Shown: positions 8,361 to 17,209, numbered from the stretch's first letter. The stretch is 64,000 nt of DNA from Niveispirillum sp. SYP-B3756 (GCF_009495745.1 NZ_WIDQ01000002.1:1-64000); one strand, 5' to 3'. The notes: generated by a model from the sequence alone, not told the origin. Numbers and translations: made by a program.

Positions 8361-10235
8361 TCACTGATTCATGCTGGCCATCGCCTTGGCCACCTCCTGC
8401 TTGGTCACAGCGGAGAGGCCGTGGTGGGTCTTTTCCCAGTAGAAGGGATTGCGCACCAGCTGCCACAGCGCCTTATAGGCCGCCACCGACATCAGCGCCC
8501 AATAGCCGGCCACCGTCAGCCCCCAGGGCGCCAGATTCATCCAACCGCGCTTCACCGGGGCGATGATCGACAAATAGGTGAACAAGCCATTGCCGGCCAG
8601 CAGGTTGAACAGCGACAGATACAGCAGCGCCGTCGGGAACAGCTGATCCAGGAAGGAACCGCCAATCAGCAGCCAGAACAGGTAGAAGCCCCAGAAGATC
8701 GGGTTAAGAATGCCCGACAGCATGGTGCCGCCGACGAAGAACTGGAAACCCCAGAATCCCCCCGCCCCCACCGAGCGGTAAAGATGCCAGGGATGGCGCA
8801 TATGCACCAGATAGGTCTGCATATAGCCCTTGATCCAGCGGGAGCGCTGCCGAATCCAGTTGGGAATGGAGACGTTGGCTTCCTCAAACGTGGTGGAGTT
8901 GCAGACCGCCACCCGATAGCCCTTCTGCGTCAGCCGCACGCCCAGATCGGCATCCTCCGTTACATTGAACGGATCCCAGGAATGGAGCTTGCGCAGCACA
9001 TCCATACGGAAATGGTTGGAGGTACCGCCCAGTGGAATGGGAATACGCAGCCGTTCCAGCCCCGGTAGCATGTAATCAAACCAGAGAGAGTAATCGAGCG
9101 TGAACATCCGGGTCAGCCAATTCTCCTCCGCATTGAAGTAATTCAGGCGGCACTGGATGCAGGCGACCTGCGGTCCGGCCTTTTCAAAGGCGATGACCAC
9201 CTTCTTCAGCTGATCCGGCTCCGGCTGATCTTCGGCATCGAAGATCACCAGATATTCACCCCGGGCGAAGTTGAGGGCATAATTGCAGGCCTTGGGCTTG
9301 GTCTGCGGCTTGGACGCCGGCACACGGATAATCTCGAAGGAGCCTTCCAGACCCAGGGCCTTGGCCGCATCAATGGTTTCACGGTCGCCCGCTTCCAGCA
9401 CCAGCTTGATATCCAGCTTGGCCATCGGATAATCCAGCCGCCGCAGGGCGGCGGCCAGGATGGGCAACACCTCCGGTTCCTTGTACATCGGCACCAGCAC
9501 GGTGAAGACCGGCAGATCATCATCCTTCAGCGCCTTCACCTCCGCATCCGTCACCTTGCGGTCCACGACGCGGGCATTGGCGCCGAAGGCCACCAGCACC
9601 GCCTTCAGCACGAAATTGCCCAGATAAAAGACCGCCATCACCAGATTGAAGGCGATCAGCGTGCCCACGGGTGCGAAGGCAAAACCGGCCAGCAGTACGG
9701 TGAGGCAGAGATACAAAAACAGCCCCTGCTGCGGCGTCACCACCTGTTTGGCCGAGCTTTCAGGGTCCATATCGGACAGCCCGAACACAGCCTTGTGGCT
9801 ATATTCCTGGTCGAAGGTGCGTTGCAGGGTCCAGAGAATGTCGAATTTGGAGGTGACCACCATCCAGACGTCCGGCCCAAAATGCCGGCGCGCGAACAAC
9901 AGCGCCTGCGGCCCAGGATCGGCGGTGGCGACAATCACCTGCCCGCCCTGCCGCCGCCAGGGCAGCAGCAGCAGGCGGGCATAATCATCCATATGCTCCG
10001 CCCGCGCCAGGGTCGGGTCGGGTCGCGCCTCCATCAGATCCATAAAGGCCAACCCGAACCGGTCTGCCAGGGTACGATAGAAATCGCGCGGCTTCACCAT
10101 GCCCTGGGAGATGACGATATCACCGAAGCGCACATTCCATTTCCGCTGCAACTCCAGCGCGCGCTCCAGTTGATCAAGCCGAAGCAGGCCATTGGCGATC
10201 AACAATTCGCCGATGGGGGGAGAGAGGCTGTTCAT
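8361..10235 (-). CDS. GT2 polysaccharide synthase with N-terminal MshEN/GspE-N domain
   Basis: Processive family-2 glycosyltransferase of 624 residues. Residues 7-67 form an MshEN/GspE-N domain with two tandem half-motifs: IGELLIANGLL...LELQ and RFGDIVISQGMV...LADRFGL. Two membrane helices follow (172-215). The catalytic domain (240-470) has substrate aspartates in DAED (333-336), TED (426-428) and the processivity signature QRSRW (463-467). Further membrane helices occupy 490-600. MshEN domains in other proteins bind cyclic di-GMP, and no PilZ domain is visible, so activation through MshEN is a reasonable inference. It is preceded by the BcsB-like gene (18-base gap). Confidence 0.9.
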   Translation of the reverse strand: MNSLSPPIGELLIANGLLRLDQLERALELQRKWNVRFGDIVISQGMVKPRDFYRTLADRFGLAFMDLMEARPDPTLARAEHMDDYARLLLLPWRRQGGQVIVATADPGPQALLFARRHFGPDVWMVVTSKFDILWTLQRTFDQEYSHKAVFGLSDMDPESSAKQVVTPQQGLFLYLCLTVLLAGFAFAPVGTLIAFNLVMAVFYLGNFVLKAVLVAFGANARVVDRKVTDAEVKALKDDDLPVFTVLVPMYKEPEVLPILAAALRRLDYPMAKLDIKLVLEAGDRETIDAAKALGLEGSFEIIRVPASKPQTKPKACNYALNFARGEYLVIFDAEDQPEPDQLKKVVIAFEKAGPQVACIQCRLNYFNAEENWLTRMFTLDYSLWFDYMLPGLERLRIPIPLGGTSNHFRMDVLRKLHSWDPFNVTEDADLGVRLTQKGYRVAVCNSTTFEEANVSIPNWIRQRSRWIKGYMQTYLVHMRHPWHLYRSVGAGGFWGFQFFVGGTMLSGILNPIFWGFYLFWLLIGGSFLDQLFPTALLYLSLFNLLAGNGLFTYLSIIAPVKRGWMNLAPWGLTVAGYWALMSVAAYKALWQLVRNPFYWEKTHHGLSAVTKQEVAKAMASMNQ

Positions 10236-10253
10236 GGTACCATGCGCCTCCGG

Positions 10254-12272
10254 TCAGACTTTGGGCTTGGAACGGCTGCGGTACCAGCGGGCGGCTACAC
10301 CGGCCAAGGCGGCGGTCAGCGCCACCCAGACCCCGGCCACCAGCAGGATGCGGAAACGATCCACCCAATCAGCCCAGGCTGAAGCCTCGCCCACTTCCAC
10401 CCGCACAGCACGTTCACGCAGCGTATCCAGGCTCATCAACAAGCCGGTGGCATCGGCGAAAGCGACATTACCCCTGTCCAGCGCCAGGGCGGCTGGTACC
10501 GGGATCGGCCCGCTGCCACCTGATTGCAGGATAAGACCCGGCTGGTCCCCGACCGTCGCCAGTTGGGCAACCAGCAGGCCGGGCGTGCCTGAGACATCCA
10601 GCAGCAATCGCTTCTGCCGGTCCACCACCTTCACGGAACCTTCCTCCATCGCCACCGGAAGCGAGATGCCGGCCGGCAGCTTGGCGCCCGGCAGCAGCAG
10701 GAAAGGCCGGGTCGGCACCTTGCCATCATCCAGAACCACCTGCAGCCCCTGGCTGTTGTGCGACAGGCCGCTCAGCGCCTTCGCGGCCAGGGCCAGGGAG
10801 GCGGCGGGATCGGCCAGGGCCGCTGGGGGCACGACAACCGTCACCCCATCGGCAAAGGCAGAGCCCAGAGCGAAGAAATCAGCCGGCTCACTCTTGTCGG
10901 CCACCAGTTCCACCGCGCTGCCCGGCAGCAACTGCGCCGGGGAGGCCAACGGCGCGTCCTTGCAGTTCCCGGCAGCCGGCTGGCGCTGCAACACCACGCG
11001 GACAGCATTGCTGCGGCCCAGCAGCCCGTCGGGCAGAGGCACCTTCAGGGTGCGGGCCTGCGCGCCCCCCTCCAACGTGACCGAGCGCAGCAGCAGGTCA
11101 TTGACGAAAATATGGGCCAGCTGCGGCTGGCTGGTCATAGCGGCACCGGGCGCCAGCTCGATGCGCAGGGCTGCCGGCCGCATGTCCTTGGGCACCATGG
11201 CATAGTCCAGCCGCAGCTGCCACTCGCCGCGATCCACCACTTCCTGCACGCCCTGTCCCAAGCCCAACCGGGCAAAGGCGATGGCGTCGGAATCAGTCTG
11301 CATGACGGGTCGGCTGGCACGCGGCGTGACTGCCGGCCCACCCGCAAGCGCCTGCCAGTCAGAAGACAGGTAAAGGGCTGTCTGCGCATTGGCCCCATCG
11401 GTCAGCGCCACAAGGGGGAAACGACCATTACGCAACAGTCGGGCCGTGCCCTGCCCGTCCCCCTTCAAAGCCGCCAGTTCGGCGGCGGGCGCGATGACGA
11501 TCTCCGCCAGGGCCTGCTCCGGCTCCACCGGCACAGTCGCCGGCAGGCGCAGGAAGCTGACCTTGTGGCCCTGACGGCCAAGCTCAGCCGCCAGCACCAG
11601 GGCTGCTTCATAATGGTCCCGGCTCAGCGGTGCCGCCGACAGGGCGATGCGGACATGGCGTGGCAACACCGCCATGGCGGTGCGCAGGCTGGTGATGGCT
11701 GCCGGATCGTAGCTGTAAAGCAGGGCTGTTTCCGGCGCCAGGGTAACATAGCCGCCGGGCAAGCGTTGATCGGCGCAACGATCATCGGTCCAGGCCGCCC
11801 CATAACGGAACCCAACCCGGACATAATCCTGTGTCTGATCCCCGCGCGCCACCTCCAGTGCCACCGGCACGACCGCAGTACCCAGCACACCGCTCCAACG
11901 CGGTCGGTTGTCGATGGCGATCTGGGCTGACGCGCGGATCGGGTCAGGAATGGCGCTGTCCAGCACCCCGCTCAGCCGCAGGCTGCTGACCGGCACACCG
12001 GCCGGCACGGGGAAGAACAGGTCGCGCTGCCCGGAAAAGCCATTGAAGCTCAACCCGTCGGCAAAGCCCAGTTCCGCCAGCGTCACCTCCCGTTCGAGCA
12101 GGCGGGGCTGCTTTGTCGACAGAGTGGAAGCCGCCACCGGGGCGGCAGGAGGCGCTTCAGGCTTGGACTTGGCAGCCGTTGCCGCTGGCTTTCTGGCCGG
12201 CGCCGCATTGCCAGCCAGCGGGAAAGCCATGGCGACAGTAGTCAGAAGGACAGTCTGCAACATGGTCTTCAT
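10254..12272 (-). CDS. BcsB-like periplasmic/membrane-anchored subunit of a polysaccharide synthase
   Basis: 672 residues. A signal peptide (MKTMLQTVLLTTVAMAFPLAGNA) and Ala/Pro-rich linker precede a large beta-rich periplasmic region and one C-terminal membrane helix (ILLVAGVWVALTAALAGVAA) with a basic tail. The pattern of an early LxELGF segment, a later DDRCAD region and repeats of two carbohydrate-binding/flavodoxin-like units matches BcsB, the partner that guides cellulose from BcsA. The sequence is diverged, so the polymer need not be cellulose. The ATG at 12272 follows AGGAA at good spacing; the frame runs 347 codons further upstream only as a shadow of the divergent gene. It is the first gene of the synthase operon. 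Confidence 0.8.
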   Translation of the reverse strand: MKTMLQTVLLTTVAMAFPLAGNAAPARKPAATAAKSKPEAPPAAPVAASTLSTKQPRLLEREVTLAELGFADGLSFNGFSGQRDLFFPVPAGVPVSSLRLSGVLDSAIPDPIRASAQIAIDNRPRWSGVLGTAVVPVALEVARGDQTQDYVRVGFRYGAAWTDDRCADQRLPGGYVTLAPETALLYSYDPAAITSLRTAMAVLPRHVRIALSAAPLSRDHYEAALVLAAELGRQGHKVSFLRLPATVPVEPEQALAEIVIAPAAELAALKGDGQGTARLLRNGRFPLVALTDGANAQTALYLSSDWQALAGGPAVTPRASRPVMQTDSDAIAFARLGLGQGVQEVVDRGEWQLRLDYAMVPKDMRPAALRIELAPGAAMTSQPQLAHIFVNDLLLRSVTLEGGAQARTLKVPLPDGLLGRSNAVRVVLQRQPAAGNCKDAPLASPAQLLPGSAVELVADKSEPADFFALGSAFADGVTVVVPPAALADPAASLALAAKALSGLSHNSQGLQVVLDDGKVPTRPFLLLPGAKLPAGISLPVAMEEGSVKVVDRQKRLLLDVSGTPGLLVAQLATVGDQPGLILQSGGSGPIPVPAALALDRGNVAFADATGLLMSLDTLRERAVRVEVGEASAWADWVDRFRILLVAGVWVALTAALAGVAARWYRSRSKPKV

Positions 12273-12332
12273 GGAAGAGTTCCTGTAAAGGGCGGAGACG
12301 GTCTGCATGATCGGACAAAAGGAGAAGGGTTG

Positions 12333-13346
12333 ATGATGTTCCGGCGGCATTTCCTGGCCATGCCCCTGCTGGCGCCATTGCTGGGCTGTTCGCCGGCGGG
12401 TGCCGCCCGGCAGCACGGACCCTGGCGCGGCGCCAATCTGACGCGCACGCCGGAAGCCCCGCTGGGCAGCGACGCCTGTGGCCGGTCGCTGGCGGCATTG
12501 AAGGCGTTGGGAGCTGACGCCGTGGCCCTGGTCTGTTTTTTCTGGCAGGCCACGCCGAAAAGTGCGGACATCACGTTGGGCAGTGACATCCCGATGGAGG
12601 AGCTGCGCGCCGGCATTCGCCAGGCGCGCAAGCTGGGACTGAAAGTACTGCTGAAGCCGCATGTCTGGGTGCCGCAGACCTGGGCCGGCGCCGTCGATCC
12701 CACTGGCGACGGCGCCTGGGAGCGTTGGTTTGCCGGCTATGGCACCGGGCTGGAGACATTGGCGCAACTGGCCGCAGCCGAAGGGGCGGAGGGTTTTGCC
12801 ATCGGAACCGAACTGCGCGGCACCACCCACCGGCCAGAATGGCGGGAGATGATCGCCCGAGTCCGCCAGACCTATCAGGGACTGCTGACCTATGTCGCCC
12901 ATTGGGATGGGGAGGTGACACGCGTTCCCTTCTGGGATCTGCTGGATGTGGCCGCCGTCAGCCTTTACTCCCCCTTGGGAGAAAATATGGCGGACATTAG
13001 TACCGCCGTGACCGGTAGCGCTGATGAATTGGTCAAATGGCGTGACCGGATCGGTAAACCACTCTGGATTGCCGAACTTGGCCTGCGTTCCGCCAACGGC
13101 GCCCAGGCCAAGCCCTGGGAGAGTGCGGAGGAGCGGGAAACCCAGCCGAATGAGCTGGTGCAAGCCGAGGTGCTGGCGCAATGGCTGGCAGCATTGGACC
13201 AGCGCGGCTTCCAGGACGTGCTGATCTGGCGTTGGTTCAGCACCCCCGATATCGGGGGGCCTAAAGACACCGATTTCACCATCCAGGGCAAACGTGCGGC
13301 CACGGTTCTGCATGACTGGCTCAGCAGCTCCAACAAGACGCGATAG
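12333..13346 (+). CDS. Glycoside hydrolase (GH113-like TIM barrel) lipoprotein
   Basis: Predicted exported glycosidase, 337 residues. The N terminus FRRHFLAMPLLAPLLGC has a Tat-like twin arginine and a lipobox ending at C19, so it is probably a lipoprotein. The barrel resembles the GH113 mannanase-like family. Candidate catalytic glutamates are E160 (AIGTELRG) and E248 (LWIAELGL), on strands 4 and 7 as in clan GH-A. The start is ATG 12333 after GGAGAA; a TTG three bases upstream is in frame. It is transcribed away from the BcsB-like gene with only 60 bases between starts. That suggests trimming or release of the polymer made by the neighbouring synthase, as BcsZ does for cellulose. Confidence 0.8.
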   Translation: MMFRRHFLAMPLLAPLLGCSPAGAARQHGPWRGANLTRTPEAPLGSDACGRSLAALKALGADAVALVCFFWQATPKSADITLGSDIPMEELRAGIRQARKLGLKVLLKPHVWVPQTWAGAVDPTGDGAWERWFAGYGTGLETLAQLAAAEGAEGFAIGTELRGTTHRPEWREMIARVRQTYQGLLTYVAHWDGEVTRVPFWDLLDVAAVSLYSPLGENMADISTAVTGSADELVKWRDRIGKPLWIAELGLRSANGAQAKPWESAEERETQPNELVQAEVLAQWLAALDQRGFQDVLIWRWFSTPDIGGPKDTDFTIQGKRAATVLHDWLSSSNKTR

Positions 13347-13357
13347 GGGGAAGCCGG

Positions 13358-14800
13358 TCAGTCACGGCCATAATCATCCTCCAGCCGGACAATATCATCC
13401 TCACCCAGGTAAGAACCGGAGGCGACCTCGATCAGGTTCAGCGGGATGCAGCCGGGATTTTCCAGCCGGTGGACCGACCCCATGGGCAGATAGACGGATT
13501 CATTCTCCCGCACCATGAACTGCTCACCATCACGCGTGACCAGTGCGGTGCCATTGACGACGATCCAGTGTTCGGACCGATGGAAATGGCGCTGGAGCGA
13601 CAGTTTTTCGCCCGGTTTCACCATCAGCCGCTTCACCTGGAAGCGGTGACCAGACTGCAGGGGCTGGAAATAGCCCCAGGGCCGGTACTGGCGCGGCCGG
13701 CTTTCCGCTTCCGCGCGGCCCGCCTTCTTCAGTCGCTGCACCACCGTTTTGACATTCTGCACTTCCGATCTGTCTGCCACCAGTATGGCATCAGAAGTAG
13801 CCACCACCACCAGATCGCGGGCGCCCAGCACAGCTGTCAGCACACCATCGGTACGGACATAACAGCCTTCGGACCGCTCGACCACCACATCACCGATGGC
13901 GGCATTGCCATGATCATCGCGTTCAACAATGTCGTACAGCGCGGCCCAGGAACCAATATCGTTCCAGCCAATGGAACAGGGCATCACCCCGGCCAGACCG
14001 GTACAGGCAAAGACGGCATCATCAATAGAAATAGAACGCGCGGCCCCGAACGGCTCTGCCGCCAGCCGCACAAAATCACTCTCTGTGCGGCGCCCGGCCA
14101 CGGCCGCCCGGACATGGGCCACCAGCTCCGGCTCGAACCGCTCCATCTCCGCCACCAGTTGGGATGGCTTGAACAGGAACATGCCACTATTCCAGACATG
14201 CCGCCCCCCCGCCAGCATGGCCTCGGCCACCCCGCGTGCCGGCTTTTCAACAAATTCGGCAATGTGGAAGGCACCGGGCAATCCCCCCAGCGGTTCTCCT
14301 TGCGCGATCCATCCGAACCCCGTTTCGGCCCGTTCCGGCCGGATGCCGAACGTCATCAGCAGGCCGTCGGCAGCGGCCGGCATAGCCGCCCGCACCGCCT
14401 CTGCCCAGGCATCGCCATCGGCAATGACATGGTCAGCCGGCAGAACCAGCATCAACCGCTCAGGGTCGGTTTCCATCAACAGCAAGGCCGCCGCGCAGAT
14501 GGCAGGTCCGGTATTGCGGGCCGCCGGTTCGAGCAACAGGCTCCGGGGTTCCACGCCCTGTTCAAGCAGCTGTTCGGCGACAACAAAACGATGCCCCTCG
14601 CTGGCCACCAATATCGGAGGGGCGAAACCGGCCGTCTGGCAACGCGCAACCGTTTCCTGCAACAAGGAACGGTCGGACATCAGGCGCAGAAATTGTTTGG
14701 GGTAGTTCTCCCGCGAGAGCGGCCACAGCCGGGTGCCTGACCCACCGGACAAGATCACTGGCACCAGCCGCCCGCCCCAGCCTTCCGAAAACTCCTTCAC
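13358..14800 (-). CDS. manC: Mannose-1-phosphate guanylyltransferase / mannose-6-phosphate isomerase
   Basis: Bifunctional type II enzyme making GDP-mannose from mannose-1-phosphate and interconverting mannose-6-phosphate and fructose-6-phosphate. The nucleotidyltransferase domain begins with the signature GGSGTRLWPLSR (about residues 19-30) and has FVEKP further on. The C-terminal cupin isomerase domain has QRHFHRSEHWIVVNGTA and ends with IEVASG. I chose the GTG at 14800 (480 residues, the usual size, GGGGTGG upstream); a GTG at 14863 adds 21 residues without homology character. It converges with the glycosidase gene and likely supplies GDP-mannose or derived sugars to the surface glycans here. 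Confidence 0.92.
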   Translation of the reverse strand: MKEFSEGWGGRLVPVILSGGSGTRLWPLSRENYPKQFLRLMSDRSLLQETVARCQTAGFAPPILVASEGHRFVVAEQLLEQGVEPRSLLLEPAARNTGPAICAAALLLMETDPERLMLVLPADHVIADGDAWAEAVRAAMPAAADGLLMTFGIRPERAETGFGWIAQGEPLGGLPGAFHIAEFVEKPARGVAEAMLAGGRHVWNSGMFLFKPSQLVAEMERFEPELVAHVRAAVAGRRTESDFVRLAAEPFGAARSISIDDAVFACTGLAGVMPCSIGWNDIGSWAALYDIVERDDHGNAAIGDVVVERSEGCYVRTDGVLTAVLGARDLVVVATSDAILVADRSEVQNVKTVVQRLKKAGRAEAESRPRQYRPWGYFQPLQSGHRFQVKRLMVKPGEKLSLQRHFHRSEHWIVVNGTALVTRDGEQFMVRENESVYLPMGSVHRLENPGCIPLNLIEVASGSYLGEDDIVRLEDDYGRD

Positions 14801-15180
14801 CAAACCACCCCTATCGAGACGAGGAAAAAATGTCTGAATACAACCTAATGTATTACCCCACACCCACTATCTGACATCAAACACGGTTCAGGTCCATGGA
14901 TACAATGGCGGAAACCTATACCGGGGGATAGGGGTAGCTATGCCAATATTATCAATAAGTTAACGGAATAATAATGAGTACTGGCTCGTCAACGTCTCCA
15001 ACAACAGAGAAACAAGATTTTTCGTCTTTATCCCAAGGAGATAGAGGAACATGGGCGCGACTAAGAAATGTTGCTCCCCGAAGCGTTTTTCACCGTATCT
15101 ACAGTCAACAGATTGTAAACAAAAACGCCGCTCCCAAAAGGAGCGGCGTTTTCAAAAGCGGAACCAGCCAAATAATAGGG
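14801..15180. other. Intergenic region with manC promoter and a possible small transcript
   Basis: No gene is assigned with confidence. The left part must carry the manC promoter (leftwards). On the plus strand a strong ribosome-site-like AAGGAGATAGAGGAAC precedes an ATG at 15051, and a 16-codon frame (15068-15118) ends just before the hairpin at 15122. Together with the terminator this could be a small RNA or leader-peptide transcript, but the evidence is thin. Confidence 0.3.
15121..15153. terminator. Bidirectional intrinsic terminator
   Basis: Perfect 13-base arms AAAACGCCGCTCC (15122-15134) and GGAGCGGCGTTTT (15140-15152) with the loop CAAAA. The U-tract is present when read on either strand. 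It ends the small minus-strand gene at 15181 and would also end any plus-strand transcript from about 15000. Confidence 0.85.
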
Positions 15181-15414
15181 TCAGGCGGCGTCCTGACTAT
15201 GGCCCAGGCGGCGGAATCGGGTGGCATCCAGCACCACCTCCAATGCCAGCGACAGCCGGTCACTCGACCGGCCCTCCACCAGAAACTCGACATGAACCGG
15301 GCGCGTAGCATGTTGATGGACCGCATGAACCAGAAGACGCCGACGCGGCACCTTCAGTTCCTCCAGCCATTCGCCCGGTTTCGGGGGGTCGGCGACCCGC
15401 CTGGACAATACCAT
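15181..15414 (-). CDS. Small conserved protein, paralogue A
   Basis: 77 residues, unknown function. It aligns with the 69-residue protein at 16394-16603: both have PGEW[LV]EEL, a PRRRL block, DRLSL and a D..RFRRL ending. The shared pattern supports both as real genes. The start at 15414 has GAGGAG at ideal spacing, and a strong terminator follows its stop. It is basic and has no signal peptide or membrane helix, so it is probably cytoplasmic. No family name is known to me. Confidence 0.7.
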   Translation of the reverse strand: MVLSRRVADPPKPGEWLEELKVPRRRLLVHAVHQHATRPVHVEFLVEGRSSDRLSLALEVVLDATRFRRLGHSQDAA

Positions 15415-15733
15415 CGCACTCTCCTCACCAAACCGCCCCGATCAAAAGGGGAATATAACCGGCACAAACGGGGGTACCGCCGTGCAACCGGACTTCCCCA
15501 CTGTTCTAGAGCCCATGATAGCCGAAAATTCTCCTAAAGGAATAGAGCTTCAAAAGGTCAGTGTGATCGTTGGCGACAATGGGGGGCTAATCCCACCCTT
15601 TTCCGCCATGGCTTTGACATCATCGGGCCTGAGGCGGCGTTTACCCATGACAGGCAGGCGGGCTTGGGTTACAGCACGGCACGCCTGCGCACCAACGCGT
15701 CGGCACACGATAAATCAGGATGGCAGCAGGATC
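15415..15733. other. Divergent promoter region between paralogue A and the DedA gene
   Basis: This 319-base gap separates two divergent genes and must hold both promoters. A TTGACA hexamer lies at 15614-15619 on the plus strand, but no matching -10 box is at the right distance. The open frame running from 15482 into the DedA gene has no homology character and is not taken as coding. Confidence 0.35.
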
Positions 15734-16342
15734 ATGTTCGAACAGTTGTTGGGTCTGGTGGAGCAGATGGGATATTGGGGCCTGCTTGCCCTGATGTTCC
15801 TGGAAAACCTGTTTCCCCCTATCCCCTCGGAACTGATCATGCCGCTGGGCGGCTTTCTGGCCGCACAGGGCAAGATGGATCCGGTACTGGCCGTGTTGTT
15901 CGGCACCACCGGGTCAGTTCTGGGAGCCTTGCCCTGGTACTGGCTGGGACACGCCTTTGGCCGCGACCGCTTGTTCCGCCTGGCCGACCGATTCGGCTTC
16001 ATCATGACCATGGACCCGCCGGAAGTGCTGCAGGCGTTCAACTGGTTCGACCGTCACGGACGCAAAGCCGTACTCTATGGCCGGCTGATCCCGGCCATCC
16101 GCACGCTGATTTCCGTGCCGGCCGGTCTGGCCAGCATGTCGCTGCCGGGTTTCCTGGCCCTGACCACCCTGGGTTCCCTGGTGTGGACCAGCGTACTGAC
16201 GGCCGCCGGCTACCTGCTGGAAAGCCAGTATGAGCAGGTGCAGGATTATGTCGATCCCGTTTCCAAGATCGTCGTTTTCGCGGTTATCGCTATTTACCTG
16301 TGGCGGCTGGGGCGGCGTCTCATCATCCGCCGCCGCAACTAA
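15734..16342 (+). CDS. DedA family membrane protein
   Basis: Inner-membrane protein of 202 residues in the DedA/VTT superfamily, members of which act in undecaprenyl-phosphate or phospholipid flipping and envelope homeostasis. Typical features are ENLFPPIPSELIMPLGGFLA near residues 23-42, the re-entrant G-rich segment (GTTGSVLGALPWYWLG), and FDRHGRKAVLYGRLIPAIRTLISVPAG split over the second half, including the conserved R and P residues. The ATG at 15734 follows CAGCAGGATC. It is flanked on both sides by the two small paralogous minus-strand genes. Confidence 0.92.
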   Translation: MFEQLLGLVEQMGYWGLLALMFLENLFPPIPSELIMPLGGFLAAQGKMDPVLAVLFGTTGSVLGALPWYWLGHAFGRDRLFRLADRFGFIMTMDPPEVLQAFNWFDRHGRKAVLYGRLIPAIRTLISVPAGLASMSLPGFLALTTLGSLVWTSVLTAAGYLLESQYEQVQDYVDPVSKIVVFAVIAIYLWRLGRRLIIRRRN

Positions 16343-16393
16343 AGCCGCTCCCCGCGCGGGTACCCCAGCCGGGAGAATGATTAGATACCCCCC

Positions 16394-16603
16394 CTAGCGC
16401 AGGCGGCGGAAGCGATTGACATCCGACAGAGCGAAGATGGACAGGCTGAGCCTGTCCACCACATTGCCGGCAATCGCCAGTTCCACATTGGCCGCCTTGA
16501 TGCCCGGGCGGGCGTGGATAGCCATAACCTGTAAACGTCGACGCGGGGGTTGCAGCTCCTCAACCCATTCACCTGGGGCGAAATCAGCAAAGTCACGAGC
16601 CAT
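16394..16603 (-). CDS. Small conserved protein, paralogue B
   Basis: 69 residues, function unknown. It is a diverged copy of the 77-residue protein at 15181-15414, sharing PGEW-EEL, PPRRRL-V-A, the DRLSL block and the RFRRL end. The ATG at 16603 was chosen because the resemblance begins right after it; a longer frame to 16726 adds 41 unrelated residues. The ribosome site is weak. The two copies bracket the dedA gene, suggesting an old local duplication or a DedA insertion between them. Confidence 0.65.
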   Translation of the reverse strand: MARDFADFAPGEWVEELQPPRRRLQVMAIHARPGIKAANVELAIAGNVVDRLSLSIFALSDVNRFRRLR

Positions 16604-16747
16604 GATGGGAGCGCACCGGAAAAGCTTGTTGTTGATCAGCCCGCGGGGCGGACTGTCCCATATTACGCCAGCTTGACGGCTGATTGCACCAATGATTGCA
16701 GGACGATTAAAGAAAATCGTCCACACGGATCAATCGTGGTCACCCGA

Positions 16748-17209
16748 TTACACACCAGGCTCCCGGCGACGGATCATCCCGACGGAAATGTTGGTCATCA
16801 CCACCTCATCCTTCTGGTTCAGCACCTCCGTGCGCTGACGCACGGTGCCCATTTCCGGTCGGGAGCGGGATACACGCACCTCCAGCACCTCCAGCCGGAC
16901 GCGCAGACGGTCGCCCGGTCGCACCGGGCGCAACCAGCGCAGTTCATCCAGGCCGGGGGAACCCAGCGAGGTTTCCGGACACAGGTAATTATCCACCATC
17001 AACCGCATCATGATTGCGCAGGTCTGCCAGCCACTCGCCACCAGCCCGCCAAAATGCGTCTTCCGTCCCGCCGCCTCATCCAGATGAAAAGGTTGGGGAT
17101 CATAGTCGCGGGCAAAGGCGACAATTTCCTCCGCCGTGATCAGCCGATCACCAAACTCGACCACCAGACCGGGGCTCAAATCCTCAAAATACCGTAACTG
17201 TCGCGCCAT
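16748..17209 (-). CDS. MaoC-like (R)-specific enoyl hydratase
   Basis: 153-residue hot-dog-fold protein. The segment with FARDYDPQPFHLDEAAG and FGGLVASGWQTCAIMMRL carries the hydratase-2 motif: catalytic D followed by H five residues later, then a GL[VI]ASGW block. Family members hydrate trans-2-enoyl-CoA or related acyl groups. The ATG at 17209 has AGGAAG upstream; the frame extends to 17305 without homology. No fatty-acid or PHA genes adjoin it, so its substrate is unknown. Confidence 0.9.
   Translation of the reverse strand: MARQLRYFEDLSPGLVVEFGDRLITAEEIVAFARDYDPQPFHLDEAAGRKTHFGGLVASGWQTCAIMMRLMVDNYLCPETSLGSPGLDELRWLRPVRPGDRLRVRLEVLEVRVSRSRPEMGTVRQRTEVLNQKDEVVMTNISVGMIRRREPGV

Noticed and set aside
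12273-13313. 347-codon upstream extension of the BcsB-like frame
   Set aside because: It is antisense to the glycosidase gene; the signal peptide and ribosome site place the real start at 12272.
14974-15537. 187-codon plus-strand frame
   Set aside because: It runs through the strong hairpin at 15122 and over the minus-strand small gene, and has no homology pattern.
15482-15733. N-terminal extension of the DedA frame
   Set aside because: 84 extra residues lack helices or homology, and the DedA protein begins normally at 15734.
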